A stretch of 64,000 nt of DNA from Sideroxydans sp. (GTDB lineage: Bacteria; Pseudomonadota; Gammaproteobacteria; Burkholderiales; Gallionellaceae): the NCBI GenBank assembly GCA_027310665.1, contig DAIDAJ010000065.1, positions 1 to 64,000 of the forward strand, given 5' to 3'. Made by a program: the position numbers and the translations under genes. Of the stretch, positions 56,410 to 64,000 are shown piece by piece. The first letter of the stretch is position 1. Each line of letters opens with the position of its first letter. The notes under the pieces are model-generated. The model saw nothing but the letters and a program-made list of their open reading frames with translations, was not told where the DNA came from and ran no database searches.

Positions 56410-56647
56410 ATTACATTCACCATTAGTTCCGGAGTCCATCCGGTTTCCCGCATCACCATTAGAAGCGCATAACCTCGCCGCATTTATATTCCATGTATCG
56501 GGTGGGGTGCCTGGCCAGCCTGCAAATCCCACCGTTTCATGAAATGGACCGTATTTCCGCTTTTATTCCACGCTTTCCCGCGAGACTGAACTGTTACTTT
56601 AGCGTCGAGCCGATGCCCTTGGCATCATCAAGCGAAAGAGGTGGAAC

Positions 56648-59251
56648 ATGTCAGCACTGAAAAATATCCGTTTGGTTTCTTCCCGCGGCGAAGAGAATCC
56701 TGTCGAATCCGAAGCGATATTGGAATCGCGCGGGCGTGTCGAAGCCGAGATCGAAGCGCAGTTGGCGGTGCAGGCACGCACGCGCGCCGAGGCCCATGCC
56801 CGAGCCGTGCTGCAAGGCAAGGTGCGGCAGGAGAGCGAACTCGCCGAACAGATAGAAGCGCGTACCCGCGCTGAATCCGAAGTGACCGGGGAAGTAAAGG
56901 CGCGGCTTGAGCTGGAACGCGAGCTGGCTGCGGCGGCCTATGCCAAGAAAAAGGCCGAGGAACGCCTGACCGACGCGGTGCGCGAGAAGCTGGAAGCGGA
57001 AAGACAGGCACAGGCCGAGATGGAGCAACGACTGGTAGCCGAACAGCGCGTGCGCAAGGAACTGGAACAGCAAGCCGAATCGGATCGCGAAGCGGCGCTG
57101 CTTGCGCAAGAAAAAGCCCACACGGAACAGTTATTGACACAGGCCGTGCAGAACAAGCTCAAGTCCGAGAAAGAGGCGATGGCGATGGTCAACGCCAAGC
57201 TGGCCGCCGAGGAATCTGCGCGGGAAGCAATGAATGCCCGCGTGCGGGCCGAGATGCTGGCCTTGGCCGAGAAGCAGGCCCGTGTTGCAGCCGAACTGGA
57301 TGCCGAGCGCGCAGCGATGGCGCGTGCGGATGAAGAGCGCAAGGCGGCCAGGGAAATCGAGTTGCGCATACAGGTCGAACGGCAGGCACAGGCGGAAGCA
57401 TCTGCGCGCGTGGCGGCTGAACTGAAAGCGGCGGAGATCGCGAAGAAGGCTGTAGAAGCGGAGCAGCAGGAACGCCTGGTCGCGGAACGCAAGCTGCAAG
57501 CGGAGCAAGAGATGCTGAAGCTGCTCGCATCGCGTGTGGAAGCGGAGCAAAAAGCGGTCAAGGAACGCGAGGCGGCAAATGCGCTGCTGGAACAGATTGA
57601 GCTGGAAGCGCGTGACTTGCTGGCCGCCGAAGAGCAAGCCAGGCGTGCCGCAGAGGTCAAATTGCAGGCGGAACGCGAATTGACTGCAATGGCGCAGCAG
57701 CGGGCCGAAGCCGATATGCGTGCTTCGCATGCCATTGAGCTGCAGGTGCATGCCGAAGCGGAAGCGATAGAGCAAGCCAACCAGCGCTACGAGATGGCGG
57801 AATGCGCCAGAAGTATCGCCGAAGGCAAGGCTGAAATGGAAGCCGGGCTTTTTGCGCAGGCGCAGGCGCAGGCCCGGGCCGATGAACTGACTGCCCGCGA
57901 ACTGCAAAAGAAACTGGACGCCATCAATGCCGCCTTGCCCCTGGCTGAAGAACGCGCGCGCCTGATGGCCGAATCCTGCCTGGCCGAAGAAGAGCGGCTG
58001 GCTGCAGAAAAGGCCGCCGTTGAGGCTTTGCAGAAACGCACGGACGCGGAGCGTCTTGCAGTGGAGGCGGCCAGACAAAGACAGGCTGCGGATGAGGAAG
58101 CGGCCCGGGTTGCAGAGGCCAAATTATCCGTCGAGAACGCAGCTATCGAACAGATCACTTTGCGCATGGACGCCGAGCTGCGCGCCATCGAAGCCGACAA
58201 CGAGCGCATTGCCGCCGAAGTGCGCGCGCAGGAGGCCGCCGCTGCCAGACTGGCGATGTCGGAAGAGATCGCCGCCGCAGCGAAAGCCAAGGAAGAGCTG
58301 GAGATTCGCGGACTCGGCATGGCAAAGTTGAAAGCCGAATCTCTGGCACTTGCCATCAAAGCGGAAGAAGAAACGATGCAAGCCGAGGCGCGTGCCGCGA
58401 TGCAGGCACGCCAGCGCGTCGCGGCAGCGGAGGAGACCAGGCGCCGCATTGAAGAACGGGAACGCCAGGAGACTGCACAGCTTTTGCTGGACCAGCAGAA
58501 CAGGGATGCGGAAGAGCGGGCTGCGGCCGAGCGTGTGGCCGCACTGGTACGCCAGCGCATCGCTGTTTCCGAGGAAAACAAGCTGATCATTGCAGAGCGC
58601 GAGCGTGAGGAGGCCGCCAAGCTGGAGCTGGAACAGCAGAATCAGGCCCTGGAGCAGCAGCACCTGCTGCTGGTGCAGCAGAACCGGGAAGCCGAGGAAA
58701 GCCTGGTTGCCGTATGCAATGGGCGCATCGAAGCGGAACGGTTGGCGATCGATGCGACAGAAGGCCGCATCGCGGCCGAGCAGCACGCCGCCGAATTGGC
58801 GCGCAGGCGTGATTTTGCAGAATTGCTGGCGCACCAGGCCGCCAACGAGAAGATCGCAATGCAGGAGCAGGCCATTGCCGCGTTGCGCCAAAGCGAAGAG
58901 CTGGAACGCGGACTGACCGGAAAAGTGAAGGAAGAATTGCACCAGGCCAAGATCCAGCTGGAAACGGGAAAGTTACTGCAACGGCTGAGCAAGACGCACC
59001 GTATCAACCGCTTCTCCCAGGTCGCCCTGTCTGGATTGCTGTTGCTGGTAGCGGGGATGTGGTTTGCGGGCGTGGGTTCGAATGCCAGGACTGAGAGTGC
59101 CGCGAACAACGGCAAGATCGTGATGGCGCAATCCGCACTTGAGAAACCTGCGAGCGAATCGGCGGATCTGGGCAATTTGAAGCTGTCCGCCAATTTGGGT
59201 GGTTCGCCTTCGATGCAGGGGATTCAGCGGCCGGCTGAGAAAGAGTTTTAA
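56648..59251 (+). CDS. 867-aa Ala/Glu-rich coiled-coil protein with C-terminal membrane anchor
   Basis: I do not recognise this gene. Residues about 20-780 are an almost unbroken charged helix rich in Ala, Glu, Arg and Gln, with many AEERAAAE-type words. Near the C-terminus one hydrophobic segment (about 792-810, VALSGLLLLVAGMWFAGVG) is followed by a 57-residue polar tail. There is no signal peptide, so the long rod is probably cytoplasmic with the short tail in the periplasm. AGAGGTGG precedes the ATG. Possible roles include a scaffold or spacer at the membrane, but nothing in the context decides this. Confidence 0.88.
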   Translation: MSALKNIRLVSSRGEENPVESEAILESRGRVEAEIEAQLAVQARTRAEAHARAVLQGKVRQESELAEQIEARTRAESEVTGEVKARLELERELAAAAYAKKKAEERLTDAVREKLEAERQAQAEMEQRLVAEQRVRKELEQQAESDREAALLAQEKAHTEQLLTQAVQNKLKSEKEAMAMVNAKLAAEESAREAMNARVRAEMLALAEKQARVAAELDAERAAMARADEERKAAREIELRIQVERQAQAEASARVAAELKAAEIAKKAVEAEQQERLVAERKLQAEQEMLKLLASRVEAEQKAVKEREAANALLEQIELEARDLLAAEEQARRAAEVKLQAERELTAMAQQRAEADMRASHAIELQVHAEAEAIEQANQRYEMAECARSIAEGKAEMEAGLFAQAQAQARADELTARELQKKLDAINAALPLAEERARLMAESCLAEEERLAAEKAAVEALQKRTDAERLAVEAARQRQAADEEAARVAEAKLSVENAAIEQITLRMDAELRAIEADNERIAAEVRAQEAAAARLAMSEEIAAAAKAKEELEIRGLGMAKLKAESLALAIKAEEETMQAEARAAMQARQRVAAAEETRRRIEERERQETAQLLLDQQNRDAEERAAAERVAALVRQRIAVSEENKLIIAEREREEAAKLELEQQNQALEQQHLLLVQQNREAEESLVAVCNGRIEAERLAIDATEGRIAAEQHAAELARRRDFAELLAHQAANEKIAMQEQAIAALRQSEELERGLTGKVKEELHQAKIQLETGKLLQRLSKTHRINRFSQVALSGLLLLVAGMWFAGVGSNARTESAANNGKIVMAQSALEKPASESADLGNLKLSANLGGSPSMQGIQRPAEKEF

Positions 59252-59512
59252 GATTGGTTTATTGGGAGCGGGGCGGAACGCTCCGATTCCCGTTACTTAA
59301 TTTGTGATATCAACCGGAAAGAACTCCCTGATTTTTATTGCACATTCTATGTGATTGTTTTTGTGGGTACTATTTAGCAAATGCAATGATACACTTGCAA
59401 TCGACCTGATTCAAAAAATTGGGTCTTGTGCAAGTTGATGGAGTGGTTATTACCTGCCATGCCTTGGTTGTCCTGATTCTGTTGGATGAGTGAAGCCCCC
59501 CGTTTAATCGTA

Positions 59513-59518
59513 TATAAT
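59513..59518 (+). promoter_or_regulatory. Candidate -10 box of the ccm operon
   Basis: TATAAT lies 32 bases before the ccmA ATG, in the 298-bp gap after the coiled-coil gene. No clear -35 was found. The rest of the gap is AT-rich and no gene is seen in it; a short GGAGCG/CGCTCC hairpin at 59265-59284 has no T-tract. Confidence 0.4.
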
Positions 59519-59549
59519 TCCCCGCTGTTCATTTCGGGGTTTTCCCTAC

Positions 59550-60164
59550 ATGCTGGAAGTCGGCAATCTCGCGTGCAGTCGCGGCGATCATCGGTTGTTT
59601 TCCGGACTGAGTTTTACGCTGCATCCCGGACAAATCATGCAGGTGCAAGGGGCGAACGGTAGCGGCAAGACCAGTTTGCTGCGTACCTTGTGCGGTTTCA
59701 TCCAGCCGGACGAGGGCCAGATACTCTGGCGCGGCAAGCGTGTTCGCGACCTGGGAGAGGATTATTTCGCGGAGTTGCTGTATCTGGGGCACTTGAATGC
59801 CATCAAGGACGAGTTGAGCGCGCTGGAGAATCTCCAGATGAGCGCGGGACTGGCGGGTTATACAGTGAGCGAGCAGCAAGCCATCACCGTGTTGCGCCGC
59901 ATGGGATTGCAGCGTCGCGAACATCTTCCGGTGCGGGTATTGTCTCAAGGGCAGCGGCGCAGAGTGGCGTTGGCGCGCTTGCTGACCAGCGATGCGCATT
60001 TGTGGATACTGGACGAGCCTTTGACCGCACTGGATGTGGGGGCTGTGGGCCTGATGCAGGAACTAATCGGCGAGCATCTGTCGAACGGAGGCATGACGAT
60101 ATTCACCACGCACCAGCCGTTGCAGGTGGCGGGTGTGCAGATGCGACAGTTGGCGCTGTCATGA
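59550..60164 (+). CDS. ccmA: Haem exporter ATPase CcmA
   Basis: CcmA is the ABC ATPase of System I cytochrome c maturation; with CcmB, C and D it releases holo-CcmE. The 204-residue protein has Walker A GANGSGKTSL near residue 36, the ABC signature LSQGQRRRVALARLL near 132 and Walker B LWILDEPLTALD near 152. It begins the ccm operon. Its stop is followed by the first 152-bp insert. Confidence 0.97.
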   Translation: MLEVGNLACSRGDHRLFSGLSFTLHPGQIMQVQGANGSGKTSLLRTLCGFIQPDEGQILWRGKRVRDLGEDYFAELLYLGHLNAIKDELSALENLQMSAGLAGYTVSEQQAITVLRRMGLQRREHLPVRVLSQGQRRRVALARLLTSDAHLWILDEPLTALDVGAVGLMQELIGEHLSNGGMTIFTTHQPLQVAGVQMRQLALS

Positions 60165-60316
60165 CACGGTGCGCGAATGCGATGGGTGCGGGAATGACAG
60201 TGCAGCACCTTCTCCCGCAAACGGCTGGCTTTGCCATAACCAGCCACTTGCCAGCTCGCTGGCTTAGTGGATTGGCTAGTAGCTTCACCAGTAACGTGTC
60301 GAAGGTGCTGTCATGA
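60165..60316 (+). repeat. 152-bp ccm-junction element, copy A (between ccmA and ccmB)
   Basis: The insert is bounded by GCTGTCATGA at 60155-60164 and again at 60307-60316, so it duplicates the ccmA stop/ccmB start junction. Inside it, TGCGGGA (60187-60193) and TCCCGCA (60213-60219) form a 7-bp stem whose 19-nt loop (60194-60212) is complementary to GAAGGTGC-TGTCAT (60301-60314), the ccmB ribosome-binding site and start. Two more hairpins follow (GGCTGG/CCAGCC at 60223-60245; GCCAG-CTCG-CTGGC at 60250-60263). It contains no gene. A copy about 90% identical and of equal length lies between ccmC and ccmD. Confidence 0.92.
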
Positions 60317-60996
60317 ACAAGCTCTCCCTGTTCGGGTTGCTGGGATTGGTGATCCGGCGCGATCTGTTGCTGGCGATGCGTCGCCGCGCCGATGTGCTGA
60401 CGACGCTGATCTTTTTTGTGATGGTGGTGAGCCTGTTCCCTCTGGGAGTTGGGCCGGAAGCGGAGATGTTGCGCAAGATGGCGTCCGGCGTGGTGTGGGT
60501 TGCGGCACTGCTTTCTTCCATGTTGTCGCTGCCGCGCATGTTCTCGGCCGACTATCTGGACGGAACGCTTGAGCAGATGCTGCTTGCTCCGCAGTCGCTC
60601 ACGGCTTTGGTGCTGGGCAAGATCGTTGCGCACTGGATGCTGTCAGGCCTGCCCTTGGTGCTGATCGCGCCGGTGTTGGGGTTGCAGTTCGATATGTCGC
60701 TGCAGGCACTTTGGATGCTGGTGGTGGCGCTGTTGCTGGGAACGCCCATATTGAGCATGATCGGGGCTATTGGCGCGGCGCTCACGCTGGGGCTGCGCGG
60801 CGGCGGTGTGCTGGTTTCGTTGCTGGTGTTGCCGCTGTGTATCCCGGTGCTGATCTTTGGTGCGGGTGCGGTGGATGCGGTCAACAGCGGGATGAGTGCC
60901 GTTTCCAACTTGTCGTTGCTGGGGGCTTTCATGTTGTTCGCCCTGGTGTTCACGCCATTCGTGGCTGCGCAGGCGTTACGTATTTCTATGGAGTAG
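60313..60996 (+). CDS. ccmB: Haem exporter permease CcmB
   Basis: CcmB is the ABC permease of the CcmABCD complex. The 227-residue protein has about six membrane helices and the conserved YLDGTLEQMLLAPQS segment near residue 80. The start ATG at 60313 lies in the last bases of the 152-bp insert and has GAAGG 7 bases upstream. ccmC starts 4 bases after its stop. Confidence 0.97.
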   Translation: MNKLSLFGLLGLVIRRDLLLAMRRRADVLTTLIFFVMVVSLFPLGVGPEAEMLRKMASGVVWVAALLSSMLSLPRMFSADYLDGTLEQMLLAPQSLTALVLGKIVAHWMLSGLPLVLIAPVLGLQFDMSLQALWMLVVALLLGTPILSMIGAIGAALTLGLRGGGVLVSLLVLPLCIPVLIFGAGAVDAVNSGMSAVSNLSLLGAFMLFALVFTPFVAAQALRISME

Positions 60997-61000
60997 AGAT

Positions 61001-61738
61001 TTGGCAATCAACTGGTTCAAATACTCGGCACCCACTACCTTTTACGGTCTGGCAGGCAAGCTGATTCCATTTTTTGCGTGGCCCTCTGCGATCTTGTTCG
61101 TCATCGGGCTCTATATCGGTTTCTTCGTTGCACCCACCGACGCAGTGCAGAGTGAAGCCTACCGCATCATGTTCATACATGTGCCGGCTTCTATCCTGTC
61201 CATGTTCATCTACCTCATCATGGCGGGCTATGCGGCACTGGGGCTGATCTTCAAAACAAGGCTCTCTGCCATGATGGCGCAAGCCTTGGCGCCGACAGGT
61301 GCGCTGTTCGCCTTCATCTCGCTTTGGACCGGCGCCCTGTGGGGCAAGCCGATGTGGGGCGCGTGGTGGGTTTGGGATGCGCGCCTGACTTCCGAATTGA
61401 TTCTGCTGTTCCTGTATCTCGGCTTCATTTCCCTGCATGCCTCCATCGATGATGTCCGCCGCGCAGACAAGGCCAGCGCCCTGCTTGCCATCGTCGGCTC
61501 CGTGAACGTACCAATCATCTATTTCTCTGTGAAGTGGTGGAACACGCTACACCAGGGTTCGACCATCAAGTTCAGTGGAACCAGCATGCATATCGCGATG
61601 CAAGAGGCCATATTTGCGTTATTGGCAGCCTGCTGGCTGTATGTCATCGCCATGAGCCTGGCCAGGGTGAGAAGCATCATTCTGGAACGTGAAGCCAATA
61701 CGACCTGGGTGAACAGTCTGCTGGAGGTGCGGTCATGA
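61001..61738 (+). CDS. ccmC: Haem-handling protein CcmC
   Basis: CcmC attaches haem to CcmE. The 245-residue six-helix membrane protein carries the tryptophan-rich WWD motif (GKPMWGAWWVWDARLTSE near residue 115-132) and periplasmic His residues (FIHVPASI near 59 and WNTLHQGS near 183). The start is TTG at 61001 (reading M-A-I-N-W-F-K) with GGAG 7 bases upstream. It ends in GGTCATGA at the edge of the second 152-bp insert. Confidence 0.96.
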   Translation: MAINWFKYSAPTTFYGLAGKLIPFFAWPSAILFVIGLYIGFFVAPTDAVQSEAYRIMFIHVPASILSMFIYLIMAGYAALGLIFKTRLSAMMAQALAPTGALFAFISLWTGALWGKPMWGAWWVWDARLTSELILLFLYLGFISLHASIDDVRRADKASALLAIVGSVNVPIIYFSVKWWNTLHQGSTIKFSGTSMHIAMQEAIFALLAACWLYVIAMSLARVRSIILEREANTTWVNSLLEVRS

Positions 61739-61890
61739 CACGGTGCGCGAATGCGACGAGTGCGGGAATGACCGCATCGCACCTCCTCCCGCAATCTGCT
61801 GGCTTCGCCATAACCAGCCACTTGCCAGCTCGCTGGCTTAGTGGATTGGCTAGTAGTTTCACCAGTAACGGGTCGGAGGTGCGGTCATGA
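61739..61890 (+). repeat. 152-bp ccm-junction element, copy B (between ccmC and ccmD)
   Basis: Same length and orientation as copy A, with about 15 differences by hand alignment. It is bounded by GGAGGTGCGGTCATGA at 61723-61738 and at 61875-61890. TGCGGGA (61761-61767) and TCCCGCA (61787-61793) form the stem; the 19-nt loop (61768-61786) is complementary to GGAGGTGC-GGTCAT (61875-61888), the ccmD ribosome-binding site and start. The loop differs from copy A exactly where its partner differs. Confidence 0.92.
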
Positions 61891-62072
61891 ACTGGTCTGA
61901 ATTTTTTGCCATGAACGGCTATGCCTTCTACGTATGGGGATCATACGGCGTGGCTTTGTTCGTATTGGGTATCGAGATCGTGCTGGTTCGCAATCGCAGA
62001 AAGAATGCGCTGCGCGAATTGCGGCTGATGCGCGATGAAATGGGTGACGACAGGACAGGAGAAACGGCATGA
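61887..62072 (+). CDS. ccmD: Haem exporter subunit CcmD
   Basis: A 61-residue protein with one membrane helix near the N-terminus ([23 protein letters not shown]), as in CcmD, which stabilises the CcmABC complex and releases holo-CcmE. The ATG lies at the end of the second 152-bp insert with GGAGG 7 bases upstream. Its stop overlaps the ccmE start (ATGA). Confidence 0.93.
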   Translation: MNWSEFFAMNGYAFYVWGSYGVALFVLGIEIVLVRNRRKNALRELRLMRDEMGDDRTGETA

Positions 62073-62554
62073 CGCCCCGAAAGAAGAGATTGATGTTCAT
62101 TGTTGCGGGCCTCGCGCTGGTTGGCGCGGCGGTTGGTTTGGTGCTGTTTGCGCTGAAGAACAATGTCAGCCTGTATTTCACGCCGACCCAGGTCTACAAC
62201 AAGGAAGCGCCGCAGGGACGAAGCTTCCGTATCGGCGGACTGGTTGAGAAGGGCAGTTTGCAGAGAGAGAAGGACGGATTGACCGTGCATTTCATGATCA
62301 CGGACACGACCAGGACCATGCCAGTGGTCTACGTCGGTATCCTTCCCGACCTGTTCAAGGAAGGCAAAGGTGTTGTTGCCCAGGGCAAACTGGAAGATGG
62401 TAATGTTTTCCGTGCGGAAGAGGTGCTGGCCAAGCACGATGAAAATTACATGCCGCCTGAAGCCGCAGATGCGTTGAAGAAAGCGGAAGCAGCAAAAACC
62501 GCAGCGGCTCAGCCGGGCAACGCGCCGTCCGCCGCCTATCCCGTAACCAAATAA
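62069..62554 (+). CDS. ccmE: Haem chaperone CcmE
   Basis: CcmE carries haem covalently on a histidine in the periplasm. The 161-residue protein has an N-terminal anchor (about 8-28), an OB-fold ([13 protein letters not shown]) and the haem-binding [13 protein letters not shown] near residue 130 with the conserved His and Tyr. The C-terminus is Ala-rich. It is coupled to ccmD by ATGA. Confidence 0.97.
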   Translation: MTPRKKRLMFIVAGLALVGAAVGLVLFALKNNVSLYFTPTQVYNKEAPQGRSFRIGGLVEKGSLQREKDGLTVHFMITDTTRTMPVVYVGILPDLFKEGKGVVAQGKLEDGNVFRAEEVLAKHDENYMPPEAADALKKAEAAKTAAAQPGNAPSAAYPVTK

Positions 62555-62571
62555 CTTTTGAGAGCCTCAGC

Positions 62572-64000
62572 ATGATTCCAGAGATCGGTAATTTCGCACT
62601 CATCGTCGCCTTGTTTCTTTCCCTTATTCAAGGTGCGATGCCCATCATAGGAGCGGCACGCAACAATGCGGTGATGATGGGCACGGCACGCACATTGGCG
62701 GTCGGCCAGTTTGTCATCGTTACGGTCGCCATCGGTTGTCTGGTCTATTCTTTCGTGAACAACGATTTCTCCGTGTTGTATGTTGCCCAACATTCCAACT
62801 CGCAATTGCCGATCCAGTATCGCGTGGCAGCGCTTTGGGGCGGTCACGAGGGATCGCTGTTGCTGTGGACGTTCATCCTTACCGTATGGACGATTTCTGT
62901 CGCCGCATTCAGCCGCCATCTGCCGCAAGAGATGGTGGCGCGCGTGATCGGCGTAATGGGGCTTATTTCCACCGGCTTCCTGCTGTTCATGCTGCTGACA
63001 TCCAACCCGTTCGATCGCCTGTTGCCTGCAGCGATGGATGGTAACGACCTGAATCCGCTGTTACAGGATCCGGGATTGGTGATCCATCCGCCGATGCTGT
63101 ATATGGGGTATGTCGGCTTTTCGGTTGCATTCTCGTTTGCGCTCTCGGCCTTGCTGGGAGGGAAACTTGATTCAACCTGGGCGCGCTGGTCCCGTCCGTG
63201 GACCACCGTGGCGTGGGTATTCCTCACCGTCGGCATCATGTTGGGTAGCGTTTGGGCATATTACGAATTGGGCTGGGGCGGCTGGTGGTTCTGGGATCCT
63301 GTGGAGAATGCCTCGTTCATGCCCTGGCTGGTGGGCACGGCGCTGATCCATTCCCTGGCGGTGACGGAAAAGCGCGGGGCGTTCAAAAGCTGGACGGTCT
63401 TGCTGGCTATCGCAGCTTTCTCGCTGAGTCTTTTGGGCACTTTCCTCGTGCGCTCTGGTGTGCTTACTTCGGTGCATGCTTTTGCGACCGATCCCAAGCG
63501 CGGCATTTTCATCTTGTCCTTCCTGGTGGTGGTCATCGGTGCTTCACTGCTGCTGTTCGCATGGCGGGCGCCCAAGATCGGGCTGGGAGGCAAGTTCGAC
63601 CTGATCTCGCGTGAATCCATGCTGCTCACCAACAATGTATTGTTGTCCGTGGCTTCCGCTTCAGTGTTCCTGGGCACGCTGTATCCGCTGTTCATGGACG
63701 CGCTGGGTTTCGGCAAACTTTCTGTTGGCCCGCCTTACTTCAATGCCGTGTTCGTGCCCTTGATGGTGCCCCTGGTGATGATGATGGGCCTGGGTCCTAT
63801 CGCCCGCTGGAAACATGCGACCGTGCCGGATATCTGGCAGCGCGTGCGCTGGGCGCTGGGGGCCAGCATGGTCGTCGCCTTGCTGTTGCCGCTGGTCATG
63901 GGGAAATGGACGCCGCTTATTGCGCTGGGCTTGTTGCTGGCCGCCTGGGTCGTCATCACATCGCTGCTCGATCTGCGCAAGCGCGTCGCCGGTTCCGGCG
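62572..64000 (+). CDS. ccmF: Cytochrome c haem lyase CcmF, truncated by the window edge
   Basis: CcmF transfers haem from CcmE to apocytochromes. The first 476 residues are seen. The WWD motif is GWGGWWFWDPVENASFMPWL near residue 228-247, preceded by RVAALWGGHEGSLLLW and DPGLVIHPPMLYMGYVG, all typical of CcmF. It starts 17 bp after ccmE. The C-terminal end lies outside the window. Confidence 0.97.
   Translation, partial: MIPEIGNFALIVALFLSLIQGAMPIIGAARNNAVMMGTARTLAVGQFVIVTVAIGCLVYSFVNNDFSVLYVAQHSNSQLPIQYRVAALWGGHEGSLLLWTFILTVWTISVAAFSRHLPQEMVARVIGVMGLISTGFLLFMLLTSNPFDRLLPAAMDGNDLNPLLQDPGLVIHPPMLYMGYVGFSVAFSFALSALLGGKLDSTWARWSRPWTTVAWVFLTVGIMLGSVWAYYELGWGGWWFWDPVENASFMPWLVGTALIHSLAVTEKRGAFKSWTVLLAIAAFSLSLLGTFLVRSGVLTSVHAFATDPKRGIFILSFLVVVIGASLLLFAWRAPKIGLGGKFDLISRESMLLTNNVLLSVASASVFLGTLYPLFMDALGFGKLSVGPPYFNAVFVPLMVPLVMMMGLGPIARWKHATVPDIWQRVRWALGASMVVALLLPLVMGKWTPLIALGLLLAAWVVITSLLDLRKRVAGSG

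Noticed and set aside
59265-59284. Terminator after the coiled-coil gene (GGAGCG/CGCTCC)
   Set aside because: No T-run follows the stem; too weak to list as a terminator.
60103-60633. Minus-strand open frames over the 152-bp elements (also 61677-61862)
   Set aside because: Similar short translations in both places only reflect the repeated DNA; they run into ccm genes and lack start signals.

Overview
The window looks like chromosomal DNA of a neutrophilic iron-oxidising betaproteobacterium of the Gallionellaceae (Sideroxydans/Gallionella type). This rests on a porin-multihaem-cytochrome cluster of the kind described in that group (17750-26069), on the gene content (hpnCDE squalene synthesis, dapCDE, pilU, a complete start of a System I cytochrome c maturation operon) and on many c-di-GMP proteins. 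I could not run a database search, so the genus is an inference.

Layout. 1-3392: tRNA-Leu, rnr-rlmB and a small protein. 3407-6808: an orphan ParA, a DUF1161 protein, a cyclic-nucleotide-binding protein, a DUF3025 protein and an MipA-like outer-membrane protein. 6825-15543 (minus strand): hpnE, hpnD, hpnC and prmB, then dapE, a YffB-like protein, pilU, dapD and dapC. 15690-17554: an EamA transporter and an HD-domain protein. 17750-26069: a di-haem cytochrome b-like membrane protein, a 24-haem cytochrome with 204-bp internal repeats, a cytochrome with 27 CXXCH and 2 CX4CH sites, and a large outer-membrane barrel with an AMIN-like/TPR periplasmic part. Together these form a plausible electron conduit across the whole envelope. 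26107-30554: fbaB, a kelch lipoprotein and a solitary TnpB. 30602-33323: purT, a VOC protein and zapE. 33338-44902: a dense c-di-GMP signalling region, including a FIST / GGDEF-EAL / HD-GYP / GGDEF operon. 44936-53390: queF, smc, a DUF4124 protein, guaB and guaA. 53434-59251: a MASE1-PAS-GGDEF-EAL protein and an 867-residue coiled-coil protein with a C-terminal membrane anchor. 59550-64000: ccmA, B, C, D, E and the start of ccmF, which would mature the many haem sites of the cytochrome cluster.

The most unusual signal is in the ccm operon. The ccmA/ccmB and ccmC/ccmD junctions each carry an insert of exactly 152 bp, about 90% identical to the other. In each copy a 7-bp hairpin displays a 19-nt loop complementary, through 14 paired bases split by a 5-nt bulge, to the ribosome-binding site and start codon of that copy's own downstream gene. 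The loop and its partner differ between the copies in a compensatory way. The element could be a translational switch, or a mobile element whose loop matches its insertion site. I do not recognise it as a described family.
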